A DNA stretch of 64,000 nt. It comes from Alteromonas lipotrueiana. Its GTDB lineage: Bacteria; Pseudomonadota; Gammaproteobacteria; Enterobacterales; Alteromonadaceae. The stretch covers positions 1 to 64,000 of the forward strand of contig NZ_JAESDK010000016.1 in assembly GCF_019249245.1 (NCBI RefSeq), given 5' to 3'. The position numbers were made by a program, and so were the translations under genes. Position 1 is the first letter of the stretch; every line of letters starts with the position of its first letter. Positions 1 through 8,957 of the stretch are shown one piece after another. The notes below the pieces were generated by a model. That model was given only the letters and a program-made list of their open reading frames with translations, made no database searches and was not told where the DNA came from.

Positions 1-70
1 AAACCGTTACCAGCGTTGCTCTGTAGCCTGACTGATAACCCTTCTTCAGTGTTGCCGTTTGGCCTGTCCC

Positions 71-180
71 GTCGAAGTGGAGCGCATTCTAGCGACTCTC
101 TAAAAAAGGTCAATACTTAATGCAAATAAAATTGAAAAAAACTCATTAAAAGGTTACTTTTTACACTTGCGTAACAAAAA
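71..180 (-). promoter_or_regulatory. stable RNA (rrn P1-like) promoter facing left
   Basis: On the minus strand a -35 TTGACC (108-113) and a -10 TAGAAT (86-91) are separated by 16 bp, the spacing of E. coli rrn P1 promoters. The -10 is followed by a GC-rich discriminator GCGCTCC (79-85), the hallmark of growth-rate- and ppGpp-controlled stable RNA promoters, with a likely start near 78. Upstream (114-180) are A/T tracts resembling an UP element. The transcript leaves the window at position 1, so the rRNA or tRNA operon itself is not seen. Confidence 0.75.
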
Positions 181-278
181 GTGACCATTGTGGACTTATT
201 GATAATGGTTTCGTTCTATCTTTACGCTATCTTATACATTAACCTGTTTGTTCACCCACTTTAGGAGTTCGGCTTTTT

Positions 279-1043
279 ATGCGCAGTCTAAGCTATATAG
301 CCTTAGCGGCTTGCATTTGCACCTCAGCCGGTGCTACGGAATTTTCAGATACCGAAGCAAAAGTGATTGACCCCTATCAGGTTAAGTTTCTTAAACGCCA
401 GGTAGATCAGAACATGTCTATTGGCAGGGCTATCAAATCTATCGCCAGCCATTATCCCCAAGACGTAGTAGCAATTGTCGAAGTAGCATTAGAAACCTAC
501 CCCGACTACTACCAGGAAATTATTCATTCAGCGATATCTGCTCAACCTTCGTCCACTAAAGAAATAGTTGAACTCGCTATCGCTAAAAACGTGAGCTCAT
601 GCCCGGCTATTGTTAAACTCGCAATCTCTGCTGAGCCTAGCTATGTAGACTTTGTGGTTCAGGCGGCAGCCAACGCCACACCCGATGAATTAAATGAGAT
701 TGTACGAGTGGCGGTACTAACCGAGCCAAACTCTGCCGACTCTATTGTCCAAACCCTTTCTCGCCAACACCCAAACAAACTCGTCGATATAATGACTACC
801 GCGCTGAACACCGTTCCTTATGTAGGAGAATATGTTGTTGATGCCTTATTGGCTATTTTCCCAGGTCAGGCGGATAATGTTGTAACCACCGCGATTAAAG
901 AATCCGCGGCGCAGCGTGAACAAATATTACGTATCCTGGAAACCGCCCAAGATGCGGGTGTGGCAGATGACCGAATCAGACAGTATGGTCTGGATGCAGG
1001 TTTTTCTGATGAAGAATTGGCAGGTGTATTAAACGACAAGTAG
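279..1043 (+). CDS. secreted alpha-helical repeat protein of unknown function
   Basis: A 254-residue protein I do not recognise. The first 19 residues look like a signal peptide (MRSLSYIALAACICTSAGA), so it is probably periplasmic or exported. Residues about 50-215 are a run of similar amphipathic helical units of roughly 30-36 residues, with recurring I/V-V-x-x-A-I/V cores separated by short P- or N-containing turns, suggesting an alpha-solenoid. No catalytic motif is visible. An AGGAG at 263-267 precedes the ATG. The gene stands alone, divergent from the stable-RNA promoter and convergent with rmlB, and ends at a shared hairpin terminator. Confidence 0.7.
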   Translation: MRSLSYIALAACICTSAGATEFSDTEAKVIDPYQVKFLKRQVDQNMSIGRAIKSIASHYPQDVVAIVEVALETYPDYYQEIIHSAISAQPSSTKEIVELAIAKNVSSCPAIVKLAISAEPSYVDFVVQAAANATPDELNEIVRVAVLTEPNSADSIVQTLSRQHPNKLVDIMTTALNTVPYVGEYVVDALLAIFPGQADNVVTTAIKESAAQREQILRILETAQDAGVADDRIRQYGLDAGFSDEELAGVLNDK

Positions 1044-1060
1044 TTTTAGACTGAACAAAA

Positions 1061-1086
1061 AGAACCCGCTTTTAAATGCGGGTTCT
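1061..1086. terminator. bidirectional hairpin terminator
   Basis: A 9-bp perfect stem AGAACCCGC/GCGGGTTCT with a short loop lies between the convergent repeat-protein gene and rmlB. It has A-rich sequence on its left and so could end the rml cluster transcript as well as the rightward gene. Confidence 0.7.
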
Positions 1087-1092
1087 CATAGC

Positions 1093-2175
1093 TTAGCTTC
1101 CAGCCCCGAGCCTTTCACCCTGATAACTTCCATCAAGGACCGCTTGCCACCAGCTTTCATTATTTAGATACCATTCGATGGTTTTACGTATACCAGATTC
1201 AAATGTTTCTTGCGGGCTCCAGCCTAACTCGCGCTCTATTTTTGAGGCATCTATAGCATAACGCATATCGTGTCCCGGACGGTCCTGTACATACGTAATC
1301 TGCTCAGCGTAAAGGGATTCTTTTGGCTTTACTTCATCCAGAATTGAACAAATGGTTTGTACGACTTCTAGATTCTGCTTTTCATTGTGGCCGCCAATAT
1401 TGTAGGTTTCACCAATCTTCCCCTCCAGTGCAACAAGAACCAATGCTCGGGCATGGTCTTCTACATATAGCCAGTCGCGGATTTGGTTGCCCTTACCATA
1501 AACGGGCAACGGCTTTCCTGCCAGCGCATTCAGAATTACCAGCGGAATCAATTTTTCCGGGAAGTGATACGGGCCATAGTTGTTTGAACAATTGGTGACA
1601 AGCGCAGGTAATTTATAGGTTCGCAACCATGCCCGTACTAACTGATCGGATGATGCTTTAGAAGCAGAATAAGGGGAACTTGGCGCATAGGGCGTGGTTT
1701 CAGTAAATAGTGGAAGCTCCGTACCCGGTTCCATTTCATCGGGATGAGGTAAGTCGCCATACACTTCGTCGGTAGAGATATGATGAAACCTAAAGCTTTC
1801 ACGCTTGTTATTAGTTAAATCATTCCAATATGCGCGAGCTTGTTCAAGTAGCGTATAGGTACCGACTACGTTAGTCTGGATAAACTCGCCAGGCCCATCA
1901 ATTGACCGATCAACGTGTGACTCAGCCGCCAGATGCATAATAATATCAGGCTGATACTGTTCTAATACGGTACGAACGCTTTCGCCATCACATATATCCA
2001 CCTGCTCGAAGTGATAACGATTGTCAGAATCTATACATTGCAAAGATTCAAGATTGCCCGCATAGGTCAGTTTGTCCAGATTGATAACCGTATGCGTAGT
2101 GTCATTAATAAGATGGCGCACTACCGCTGACCCAATAAAGCCAGCGCCGCCAGTTACAAGAATGATTTTCTTCAT
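1093..2175 (-). CDS. rmlB: dTDP-glucose 4,6-dehydratase RmlB
   Basis: Second enzyme of dTDP-L-rhamnose synthesis: converts dTDP-glucose to dTDP-4-keto-6-deoxyglucose in the cytoplasm with bound NAD. The 360-residue length is normal. An N-terminal Rossmann motif TGGAGFIGS (from residue 8), the TDEVYGD segment and the YSASK catalytic motif (Tyr169, Lys173) of extended short-chain dehydrogenases are visible. The ATG at 2175 is chosen over a TTG one codon upstream. It is the last gene of a leftward rmlA-rmlC-rmlD-rmlB set. Confidence 0.96.
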   Translation of the reverse strand: MKKIILVTGGAGFIGSAVVRHLINDTTHTVINLDKLTYAGNLESLQCIDSDNRYHFEQVDICDGESVRTVLEQYQPDIIMHLAAESHVDRSIDGPGEFIQTNVVGTYTLLEQARAYWNDLTNNKRESFRFHHISTDEVYGDLPHPDEMEPGTELPLFTETTPYAPSSPYSASKASSDQLVRAWLRTYKLPALVTNCSNNYGPYHFPEKLIPLVILNALAGKPLPVYGKGNQIRDWLYVEDHARALVLVALEGKIGETYNIGGHNEKQNLEVVQTICSILDEVKPKESLYAEQITYVQDRPGHDMRYAIDASKIERELGWSPQETFESGIRKTIEWYLNNESWWQAVLDGSYQGERLGAGS

Positions 2176-2190
2176 CAACTTTCTCGATTG

Positions 2191-3045
2191 TTAAAGTGCA
2201 TCAAGCATTTTAGCTAACTGACTTCGCCAATGCTGAGGCTGAATAGTGCTGAAAGCTTGTCGTGCCGAGGTTTTATCCAACACGCTGTAAGGTGGGCGTT
2301 TGGCGGGCGTAGGATATTGTGAAGACGGAATCGGTAAGATGGAAATTGCAGACTTTAGTAAGCCTTTTTGCAACGCCAGCTCCTGAATTGCACAAGCAAA
2401 ATCGTACCAGCTGGCGACGCCTTCATCAGTCCAGTGAAAAACACCTTTGGTACAGTTTTGAGCGGCAAAAACACAGGCTTGGGCCAGCCCCCGGGCCCAC
2501 GTGGGCGTACCTATTTGGTCATCAATAACGCCCAATTGCGGCTTTTGCGCCATTAGCGTAAGCATCGTTTTTACAAAATTATTGCCATGTACTGAATACA
2601 CCCAGGCAGTGCGCAACAAACAACTTTGTTCGGGCAAAATTTTTAACAGGGCTTTTTCACCTTCAGCCTTTGTTCGCCCGTATACGCCTTGGGGCTCAAT
2701 GGTATCGTCAGGCATGTAAGGCACACCTTTGTGCCCGTTGAAAACATAGTCTGTAGAAACATGCACCATGAAAGTATTTGTACTTTTGCAGTAGCGAGCC
2801 AGGTTTTCGACACCGTCACAGTTGATTAGGTGTGCAGCTTCAGGCTCTGATTCGGCTTTATCTACCGCGGTATAGGCAGACGCATTAATTATCGCCTGTG
2901 GGGCCAAAGCACCCAACGTAGAAAACAGTCTTTCGCTATTAACCAGATCGATATCATCCCGACCTAAAAAAGATACCGATTCGGGCAATAGTTGTTGTAG
3001 TTCGCGTGCCAGCTGACCCGACTTACCAATAACGACAATATTCAC
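2191..3045 (-). CDS. rmlD: dTDP-4-dehydrorhamnose reductase RmlD
   Basis: Last enzyme of dTDP-L-rhamnose synthesis, reducing dTDP-4-dehydro-L-rhamnose with NAD(P)H. The 284-residue protein begins with GKSGQLARELQ, the family's glycine-rich nucleotide-binding turn, followed by NASAYTAVDKAE, HVSTDYVF and a YGRTKAEGE catalytic segment. The start is a GTG behind an AAGGTGG ribosome-binding site. It lies 15 bp from rmlB and 9 bp from rmlC, so these are one transcription unit. Confidence 0.95.
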   Translation of the reverse strand: MNIVVIGKSGQLARELQQLLPESVSFLGRDDIDLVNSERLFSTLGALAPQAIINASAYTAVDKAESEPEAAHLINCDGVENLARYCKSTNTFMVHVSTDYVFNGHKGVPYMPDDTIEPQGVYGRTKAEGEKALLKILPEQSCLLRTAWVYSVHGNNFVKTMLTLMAQKPQLGVIDDQIGTPTWARGLAQACVFAAQNCTKGVFHWTDEGVASWYDFACAIQELALQKGLLKSAISILPIPSSQYPTPAKRPPYSVLDKTSARQAFSTIQPQHWRSQLAKMLDAL

Positions 3046-3054
3046 ATCACCACC

Positions 3055-3600
3055 TTAAAATGTCGGGGCGTCAGAAAAATCCAAACCATCTTCATCTTTT
3101 GCTGACAACGACGGTTTTTTGCCATCTAATAGTGGCCAATGAATACCGATATCTGTATCGTCGTACTTCACCGATACTTCAGATTCGGGATGATAATAGT
3201 CGGTACATTTGTACACAAATTCAGCCGATTCACTGGTGACATAAAAACCGTGTGCAAAGCCAGCCGGAACCCATAGCTGCCGACTATTTTCAGCCGAAAG
3301 CATGACCCCAACCCACTGACCGAACGTTGCCGAGTTCTTGCGCATATCGACCGCAACATCAAACACCTCACCATGGGTAACACGTACTAATTTACCCTGA
3401 GTTTGTTCTAGCTGATAATGCAAACCCCGTAAAATCCCCTGTCGCGACTTAGAGTGATTATCCTGTACAAATTCGACATCGGCGCATTCCTTTTGAAACC
3501 AGTCGGTGCGAAAGGTTTCCATAAAGAAACCACGCTCATCGCCAAATACTTTCGGCTCGATGATTTTCACATCGGGAATGTCTGTTTTGATTACTTGCAT
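3055..3600 (-). CDS. rmlC: dTDP-4-dehydrorhamnose 3,5-epimerase RmlC
   Basis: Third step of dTDP-L-rhamnose synthesis: epimerises the 4-keto sugar at C3 and C5. The 181-residue cupin shows the family signature FxQDNHSxSxxGxLRGLHYQ, which includes the catalytic His of the RGLHYQ motif, and the later VPAGFAHGF segment. It lies between rmlA and rmlD in the same orientation with short gaps. Confidence 0.96.
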   Translation of the reverse strand: MQVIKTDIPDVKIIEPKVFGDERGFFMETFRTDWFQKECADVEFVQDNHSKSRQGILRGLHYQLEQTQGKLVRVTHGEVFDVAVDMRKNSATFGQWVGVMLSAENSRQLWVPAGFAHGFYVTSESAEFVYKCTDYYHPESEVSVKYDDTDIGIHWPLLDGKKPSLSAKDEDGLDFSDAPTF

Positions 3601-3623
3601 ACTTTACTACTAACCTGAATATA

Positions 3624-4502
3624 TTATTTAACGCGATCATTGATTACTTTAAGCAGATAATCGCCATATCCGCTTTTTATTAATGGGGCAGCGAGCTGTT
3701 CAAGTTGGGTCGCGTCGATATAACCCATACGATAAGCAACTTCTTCCGGGCAACAGACTTTCAAACCCTGACGTTTTTCAATAGCGGCAACAAAATTGGC
3801 CGCATCCAATAGACTATCCAGTGTTCCGGTGTCTAACCACGCTGAACCGCGGCCCATCAGCTCTACCTTTAATGAGCCATCCTTTAGGTATAAATTATTC
3901 AGGTCAGTTATTTCAAGCTCTCCCCTGGCAGAGGGTTTGACCTCTTTAGCAAAATCCACAACGCGGTTATCATAATAATACAAACCCGTAACTGCGTAAT
4001 TTGATTTCGCCTTTTGAGGTTTTTCTTCAATAGATAAAGCATTCCAGTCATCATCAAAGTCAACCACACCATAACGCTCAGGATCATTTACATGATAACC
4101 AAAGACGGTAGCGCCTTGCTCTTGTTTAAAAGCGCTTTGTAAAGAAAGCTTCAAATCATGGCCATAGTAGATGTTGTCACCCAAAACCAGCGTGCAACTG
4201 TCATTACCGATAAACTCTTCACCAATTAAAAAGGCCTGCGCCAGACCATCGGGGCTTTTTTGTACCGCGTATTGAATATTCATGCCTAAAGAAGTTCCGT
4301 CTCCTATAAGCTGAACAAATCGCGACTGCTCTTCAGGCGTGGTAATGATAAGAATATCTCGAATGCCCGACATCATCAGAGTAGACAATGGGTAGAAAAT
4401 CATCGGCTTGTCGTACACTGGCATCAGTTGCTTACTAACTACTGAAGTCAGAGGGTGCAAGCGGGTGCCGGAGCCACCGGCGAGGATTATTCCTTTTCTC
4501 AT
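3624..4502 (-). CDS. rmlA: glucose-1-phosphate thymidylyltransferase RmlA
   Basis: First step of dTDP-L-rhamnose synthesis: dTTP plus glucose-1-phosphate gives dTDP-glucose. The 292-residue length is typical. The nucleotide-binding loop [11 protein letters not shown] is at residues 8-18, followed by [13 protein letters not shown], the metal-binding [10 protein letters not shown] segment and EEKP. It heads the rml block; about 200 bp without a recognisable gene separate it from the next glycosyltransferase upstream, so a separate promoter is possible. Confidence 0.96.
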   Translation of the reverse strand: MRKGIILAGGSGTRLHPLTSVVSKQLMPVYDKPMIFYPLSTLMMSGIRDILIITTPEEQSRFVQLIGDGTSLGMNIQYAVQKSPDGLAQAFLIGEEFIGNDSCTLVLGDNIYYGHDLKLSLQSAFKQEQGATVFGYHVNDPERYGVVDFDDDWNALSIEEKPQKAKSNYAVTGLYYYDNRVVDFAKEVKPSARGELEITDLNNLYLKDGSLKVELMGRGSAWLDTGTLDSLLDAANFVAAIEKRQGLKVCCPEEVAYRMGYIDATQLEQLAAPLIKSGYGDYLLKVINDRVK

Positions 4503-4703
4503 AGCTAAAGCTGAGCCTTCACAAATATTAATAAAAAAGAACGTCTGCTTGTATGGAAAAAGTAATCAGACCCGACAAACAGCATTTAATAGGCTGGTAA
4601 TGGTAAGCCCGAGCGTAGCGATACTCAATGCCTGGTTTATGTTTTGTCACCAGCGTTTACCTTTACAAACCATAATACATTCAATAAATCGCTGGCGGCG
4701 GCG

Positions 4704-6380
4704 TCAATACTCTTCTTTTGCCTTAATAGCAAAGTTCTCGCGCTTTAGCGTAAGATTTGGGTTGTAGGCCGGATCGTGATCGATATATTGACCCCACGTG
4801 GTTTTTAGGTAGTTTAGCTCTTTATTGAAGCGCGCCGCCTTTTCAGGAGTGATATCCAAACCACGCGACACCGATTCATGATGAAACAGTTCAGCTTCGG
4901 CGCAATAAAGATTGCGGACTCCGGATTGAGCTACCCGCAAACAAAAATCCACATCATTGAAAGCTACGTGCAGGTCTTTTTCGTTTAATCCGTCTACCTC
5001 TTCATACTTAGACTTTTTCACAAATAAGCAGGCGGCAGTTACCGCACTGTAATTCTGAGTTGCAAGCAATCGATTCATGTACCCTGGGTGGTAGCGTGGA
5101 AAATACTTGTGCGCGTGCCCTGCCCCGCCACCATAGCCTAACACCACCCCGGCATGCTGAATTCTGCCATCTGAGTACAATAGCTTTGCTCCTACGCAAC
5201 CTATGTCGTCGCGCATAGCATGAGCCGCCATATATTCAAGCCAGTGATCTGAAATAACTTCGATATCATTATTAACCAGACCGACGACTTCGCCTTTTGC
5301 CTGCTTTACTGCAAAATTATTGATCGCTGAGTAGTTAAAAGGATATGGGTATTTCAGAACTCTGATTCGTGGATGTTGATTCAGTTGCTCAAAAAACTCC
5401 AGACTTGCGGTCTCGTCTGAATTGTTGTCTACCAGTAAAATTTCGTAATTCTGGTAAGTAGTTTTCTCTAAAATAGAATCAATACAGGCTTTAACTAACT
5501 CTTTGCCGTTGTAAGTTGGAATGACCAGAGATACAAGAGGTTTGGACAGTAAAGGCCATTGCACTGACAACACGTTACCAGTCAAATTTTCGGTTTGCAG
5601 ATGATGTTTGTTTATGATTTTTTTTAAGCTGTCTAAGTCAGGCTTAATAGCTCTGCTCTGCGTAAAAGACAGTGGTAAATGATCAATTGAAAAATCTACA
5701 CCTGCTAAATAAGCATCGGCCAACGCACTTTCAATATTATTACTATCGGAAAAAAACGGGTTAAGCCGGGAGTCAGGCTTCAACATAACAGCCGATTTAA
5801 CATACCCTGTAGACAATAATAAATCGGGATTCCAGTCCGGTAAAAACTCATAAGTTTGCAGTTTATTTTTTTCATCAACCGTGAATGCATCGAAGTAGGT
5901 TACATCCGATTCGGGGCTTTTTCTGTCAATCGGCAGGATGTCTTCATACACTTCTACGCCCGCTTTTAAAACGAGCAGAGGATAAATACCCATAACTATT
6001 GCCGAACGAGGTTTTACCGGCAAAGCTGTATTTAAGCCCTCCCGACATTTGCTGTGGTCAACATAAACCGAGTTAACGTTAGTTTTTAAACGGCATAGCG
6101 AGGCAGCCGTCTTTGCAAAGCCCTTCTCGCCAATAATCAATACATTAATAGTCTGTTTAATAGGTAGGGCCTTTTCAACACGTGCAGCCTGACCCAAAAG
6201 ATGTAATTGATGAAGTTGACGTGTCTTTCTTAGCGAAGGTACTTCATAGGCAATACTAGATTGACGTAATTTATTGCCATACCACTGTCGTAGGTTGTGA
6301 TACCCACGCATTCTGTTTTTTGATTTTTCGGGTAACAGACCATAAGCGCCTTTTACTGCTTTAAGCAGAAGATCTCTCAT
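4704..6380 (-). CDS. family 2 glycosyltransferase
   Basis: A 558-residue cytoplasmic glycosyltransferase. The first ~280 residues form an N-terminal region with FLPDWNPDLLLSTGY, often seen ahead of GT2 domains in polysaccharide clusters. The GT-A domain starts at about residue 283 (VSLVIPTYNG), with LLVDNNSDE, a DxD-like NNDIEVIS, and a C-terminal NDVDFCLR followed by LFHHESVSRG. The domain resembles rhamnosyltransferase-type GT2 enzymes; next to rmlABCD, L-rhamnose transfer is plausible, but donor and acceptor cannot be read from sequence. It overlaps the upstream sulfotransferase-like gene by 4 bp (ATGA), implying coupling. Confidence 0.85.
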   Translation of the reverse strand: MRDLLLKAVKGAYGLLPEKSKNRMRGYHNLRQWYGNKLRQSSIAYEVPSLRKTRQLHQLHLLGQAARVEKALPIKQTINVLIIGEKGFAKTAASLCRLKTNVNSVYVDHSKCREGLNTALPVKPRSAIVMGIYPLLVLKAGVEVYEDILPIDRKSPESDVTYFDAFTVDEKNKLQTYEFLPDWNPDLLLSTGYVKSAVMLKPDSRLNPFFSDSNNIESALADAYLAGVDFSIDHLPLSFTQSRAIKPDLDSLKKIINKHHLQTENLTGNVLSVQWPLLSKPLVSLVIPTYNGKELVKACIDSILEKTTYQNYEILLVDNNSDETASLEFFEQLNQHPRIRVLKYPYPFNYSAINNFAVKQAKGEVVGLVNNDIEVISDHWLEYMAAHAMRDDIGCVGAKLLYSDGRIQHAGVVLGYGGGAGHAHKYFPRYHPGYMNRLLATQNYSAVTAACLFVKKSKYEEVDGLNEKDLHVAFNDVDFCLRVAQSGVRNLYCAEAELFHHESVSRGLDITPEKAARFNKELNYLKTTWGQYIDHDPAYNPNLTLKRENFAIKAKEEY

Positions 6381-7459
6381 TTATTGTTCCTCTGCTGTTG
6401 TGAAAATAGAGTTGTTTTAAGCTTAAAAGCCAGTTTTACCCAGTAAGGCACAACTTTATTTAGTATTTCTACACGTTGCGGATTTTCTAACTTTTCTTGA
6501 TATAACCGAGCCTGCTCGTAAGCCGTATGTAAAGCGGTATAAGTTAGCTTCTGATCGGCAATCATACCCCTCAATATTCGTTCAAACTTGATATCTGAGA
6601 GAATCTGCTGTTTGTAATTTTGATTTTGAAGTTGCTCACACTGTTGATAGAAGTCGCTACTCCAGTCAAGGTTTCGTTGATGTAAAAAGTGCTTTAATTG
6701 TAGCAAATATCTTGCTTTCGCAGTCTCAAACTCTTCGTCACTTAGCAGCGAGAAAGGTTGACCGTCACCGTAACCTTGTAGTGAAAGATCGAGGCGATCT
6801 TGTAAGCTTTCTAAATCGAGCTGATTGAACCAGCGTTTTACTTCGATTGCCTCTATAGAGTAAGATGAATTAACCCTACCCACTGCCGTACTGACATTTT
6901 TTGCATCTATACCAACGGTATCAAGAAAGTCAGATACCAGGTTGTTTCTCGCAAACAGTGACGTACTGTAAGGGCGGAGGATAAATCGATTCTCTCCAAT
7001 TGATGCAATCATTTTGGACATAAACGTTAAAGACGATTGTGTATAATTCCCCGGATCAAATAGCGTAGTTCTACTATGTCTTTTTACTGACTGATTGTAG
7101 GAGGATTGCAATGTCTCTAATCCAAACCGAACATAACCTACAAATAGAGCGCCGGGCACTTTCTCCGCGAGTATTGCCAAACTTCTGAAAAAAAATTCAG
7201 ATGAAAAAATGACTGTATGACAATTTTTTTGTTCAGCTATTTGCTGCTCATTACTAAATAGCGACTCAGAAAACTCAAAATTTGCTTTGCTACCAGAAAA
7301 AACACTACGCAAATTACCAGAGCTAACACCGTTCAAATCCAGTGAGTGCTTAGGATAATGAATACCCTGCTTCAATAACCATTCGTAGTTAGTTGAAAAC
7401 CACTTTTGTATTGCCGAAGTACCTGTTTTAGGTGGGCCGAAATGGAAGATAACGCGCAT
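6377..7459 (-). CDS. sulfotransferase-like protein
   Basis: 360 residues. The N-terminus VIFHFGPPKTGTSAIQKW carries the PKTGT phosphosulfate-binding loop (residues 10-14) that sulfotransferases use to bind PAPS. A later segment GYVRFGLETLQSSYNQ resembles the family's second, 3'-phosphate-binding motif (R...S). Expected role: sulfation of a sugar or glycan in the cytoplasm. It is encoded 4 bp into the following GT2 gene inside a polysaccharide cluster, which fits sulfated glycans common in marine bacteria. The C-terminal ~120 residues are poorly conserved by eye, so the exact substrate class is unknown. Confidence 0.7.
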   Translation of the reverse strand: MRVIFHFGPPKTGTSAIQKWFSTNYEWLLKQGIHYPKHSLDLNGVSSGNLRSVFSGSKANFEFSESLFSNEQQIAEQKNCHTVIFSSEFFFRSLAILAEKVPGALFVGYVRFGLETLQSSYNQSVKRHSRTTLFDPGNYTQSSLTFMSKMIASIGENRFILRPYSTSLFARNNLVSDFLDTVGIDAKNVSTAVGRVNSSYSIEAIEVKRWFNQLDLESLQDRLDLSLQGYGDGQPFSLLSDEEFETAKARYLLQLKHFLHQRNLDWSSDFYQQCEQLQNQNYKQQILSDIKFERILRGMIADQKLTYTALHTAYEQARLYQEKLENPQRVEILNKVVPYWVKLAFKLKTTLFSQQQRNNK

Positions 7460-7575
7460 TAAATTACTGACTTCTTAATTGGAAAGAATTTTAAATAAAT
7501 CTTTCATATAAAAAAGCACTGGTACAAGCTGTCATTACTAACAGAATGAACTAGCGCAACGTATCTATAGCCTTA

Positions 7576-8919
7576 TTAGGATTCAGAATCGATGACTTTT
7601 GCCAAATTTTCTGCAAAAAAGCTTGCATCATTATGATGAAGGGCTTCTACCATAATGCGTATAAGCGGTTCAGTACCTGACTCCCGCAATACTAACCTTC
7701 CAGTCTCGGCAAGCGACGCCTTAAGATTTTCCACCGCTTGAATTACGATTGGCGCCTGCAAAGGATCTTTTATCCCGTTGATGCGAACATTAGCAAAACT
7801 CTGAGGGATTTTGGTCATACCCTTTTTAAGTTCGTGCAAGGGATGACCACTAGCAACAATAATTGCTAAAACTTGTAAAGCAATTACTAAGGCATCACCT
7901 GTAGATGAATGGCCTAAATGCAATATATGGCCAGAGGGCTCCCCTCCAATCTTCCAACCATTTTCTTTAAGTTTTTGCATTACATATCGGTCGCCTACTT
8001 CTGCTCTTTCAAAAGCTATCCCCAACCCTTCAAGCGCCCGCTGCAAACCTAGGTTTGTCATTAATGTGCCAACAACACCACCACTGTAGCCATCCCGCTT
8101 GGCCGCTCGAGCTAACAAAAAAAGAATCTCATCACCATCGACAACCTCTCCTTCATGATCGACCATAATAAGCCGATCTGCATCTCCGTCGACGGCAATC
8201 CCTAAATCTGCCTGGTGTTTAATAACTGAATTTTGTAGGTTTGTTAAAGAAGTAGAACCACAATCTTGATTGATATTTATGCCATTAGGCTTATCATGAA
8301 TACTAACAACCTCAGCCCCCAGTTCTAATAAAACGCTAGGGCCTACTTTATAGGCAGCGCCGTTAGCACTATCAATAACTATTTTTAGACCTTGCAGGCT
8401 TGCTTCTGTGGGGAAAGAACCTTTGCAGTACTCGATGTAACGTCCTGCTGCGTCTTCAACTCTTCTCGCTTTTCCTAGCCTTTCTGAGCTTACGCAATCA
8501 ATACCGTTTTTCAACGCATAACATAGCTTTTTTTCAACCTGGTATTGTTGTTCGTCCGATAATTTTGCGCCCCGCTGGGCGAAAAATTTAATACCGTTAT
8601 CATAATAAGGGTTATGGGACGCACTAATGACTACGCCAGCGTCAGCTCTAAACGTAGACGCGAGATATGCCACGGCCGGCGATGGAATCGGACCCGCCAA
8701 TGCAATATTTACTCCTGCAGCAGATAAGCCAGCCTCCAGTGCAGACTCAAGCATATACCCGCTTGCCCGGGTATCTTTGCCAATCAGCACTTCCTTGGTA
8801 CCTGAAGCTGCCAAAACGGTACCGGCTGCCCAGCCTAATTTCATTACAAAATCAGGCATCATTGGTAGTTGTCCAACTTTACCGCGTATTCCATCAGTAC
8901 CAAAATACTTGTTGCCCAT
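7576..8919 (-). CDS. glmM: phosphoglucosamine mutase GlmM
   Basis: Interconverts glucosamine-6-phosphate and glucosamine-1-phosphate on the way to UDP-GlcNAc. The 447-residue protein opens with [10 protein letters not shown], diagnostic for GlmM. It has the phosphoserine loop VVISASHNP (active Ser101), the metal-binding DGDADR and the phosphate-binding [10 protein letters not shown]. The ATG at 8919 has a TAGGA site six bases upstream and is preferred to a TTG two codons earlier. glmM usually sits with folP/ftsH; here it is inside the polysaccharide cluster, where it would feed UDP-GlcNAc to WecB. It may be a second copy. Confidence 0.93.
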   Translation of the reverse strand: MGNKYFGTDGIRGKVGQLPMMPDFVMKLGWAAGTVLAASGTKEVLIGKDTRASGYMLESALEAGLSAAGVNIALAGPIPSPAVAYLASTFRADAGVVISASHNPYYDNGIKFFAQRGAKLSDEQQYQVEKKLCYALKNGIDCVSSERLGKARRVEDAAGRYIEYCKGSFPTEASLQGLKIVIDSANGAAYKVGPSVLLELGAEVVSIHDKPNGININQDCGSTSLTNLQNSVIKHQADLGIAVDGDADRLIMVDHEGEVVDGDEILFLLARAAKRDGYSGGVVGTLMTNLGLQRALEGLGIAFERAEVGDRYVMQKLKENGWKIGGEPSGHILHLGHSSTGDALVIALQVLAIIVASGHPLHELKKGMTKIPQSFANVRINGIKDPLQAPIVIQAVENLKASLAETGRLVLRESGTEPLIRIMVEALHHNDASFFAENLAKVIDSES

Positions 8920-8957
8920 CTTCAATCCTACAGCAATTCTTTTTTATAATTAAAACT

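Noticed and set aside
4408..4767. A 119-codon plus-strand open frame across the rmlA/GT2 gap
   Set aside because: Overlaps two well-supported minus-strand genes, has no ribosome-binding site and no protein-like pattern.
7576..8919. Phosphomannomutase/phosphoglucomutase (ManB/AlgC type) instead of GlmM
   Set aside because: The FGTDGIRG start and [10 protein letters not shown] segment are GlmM hallmarks and the length fits GlmM.
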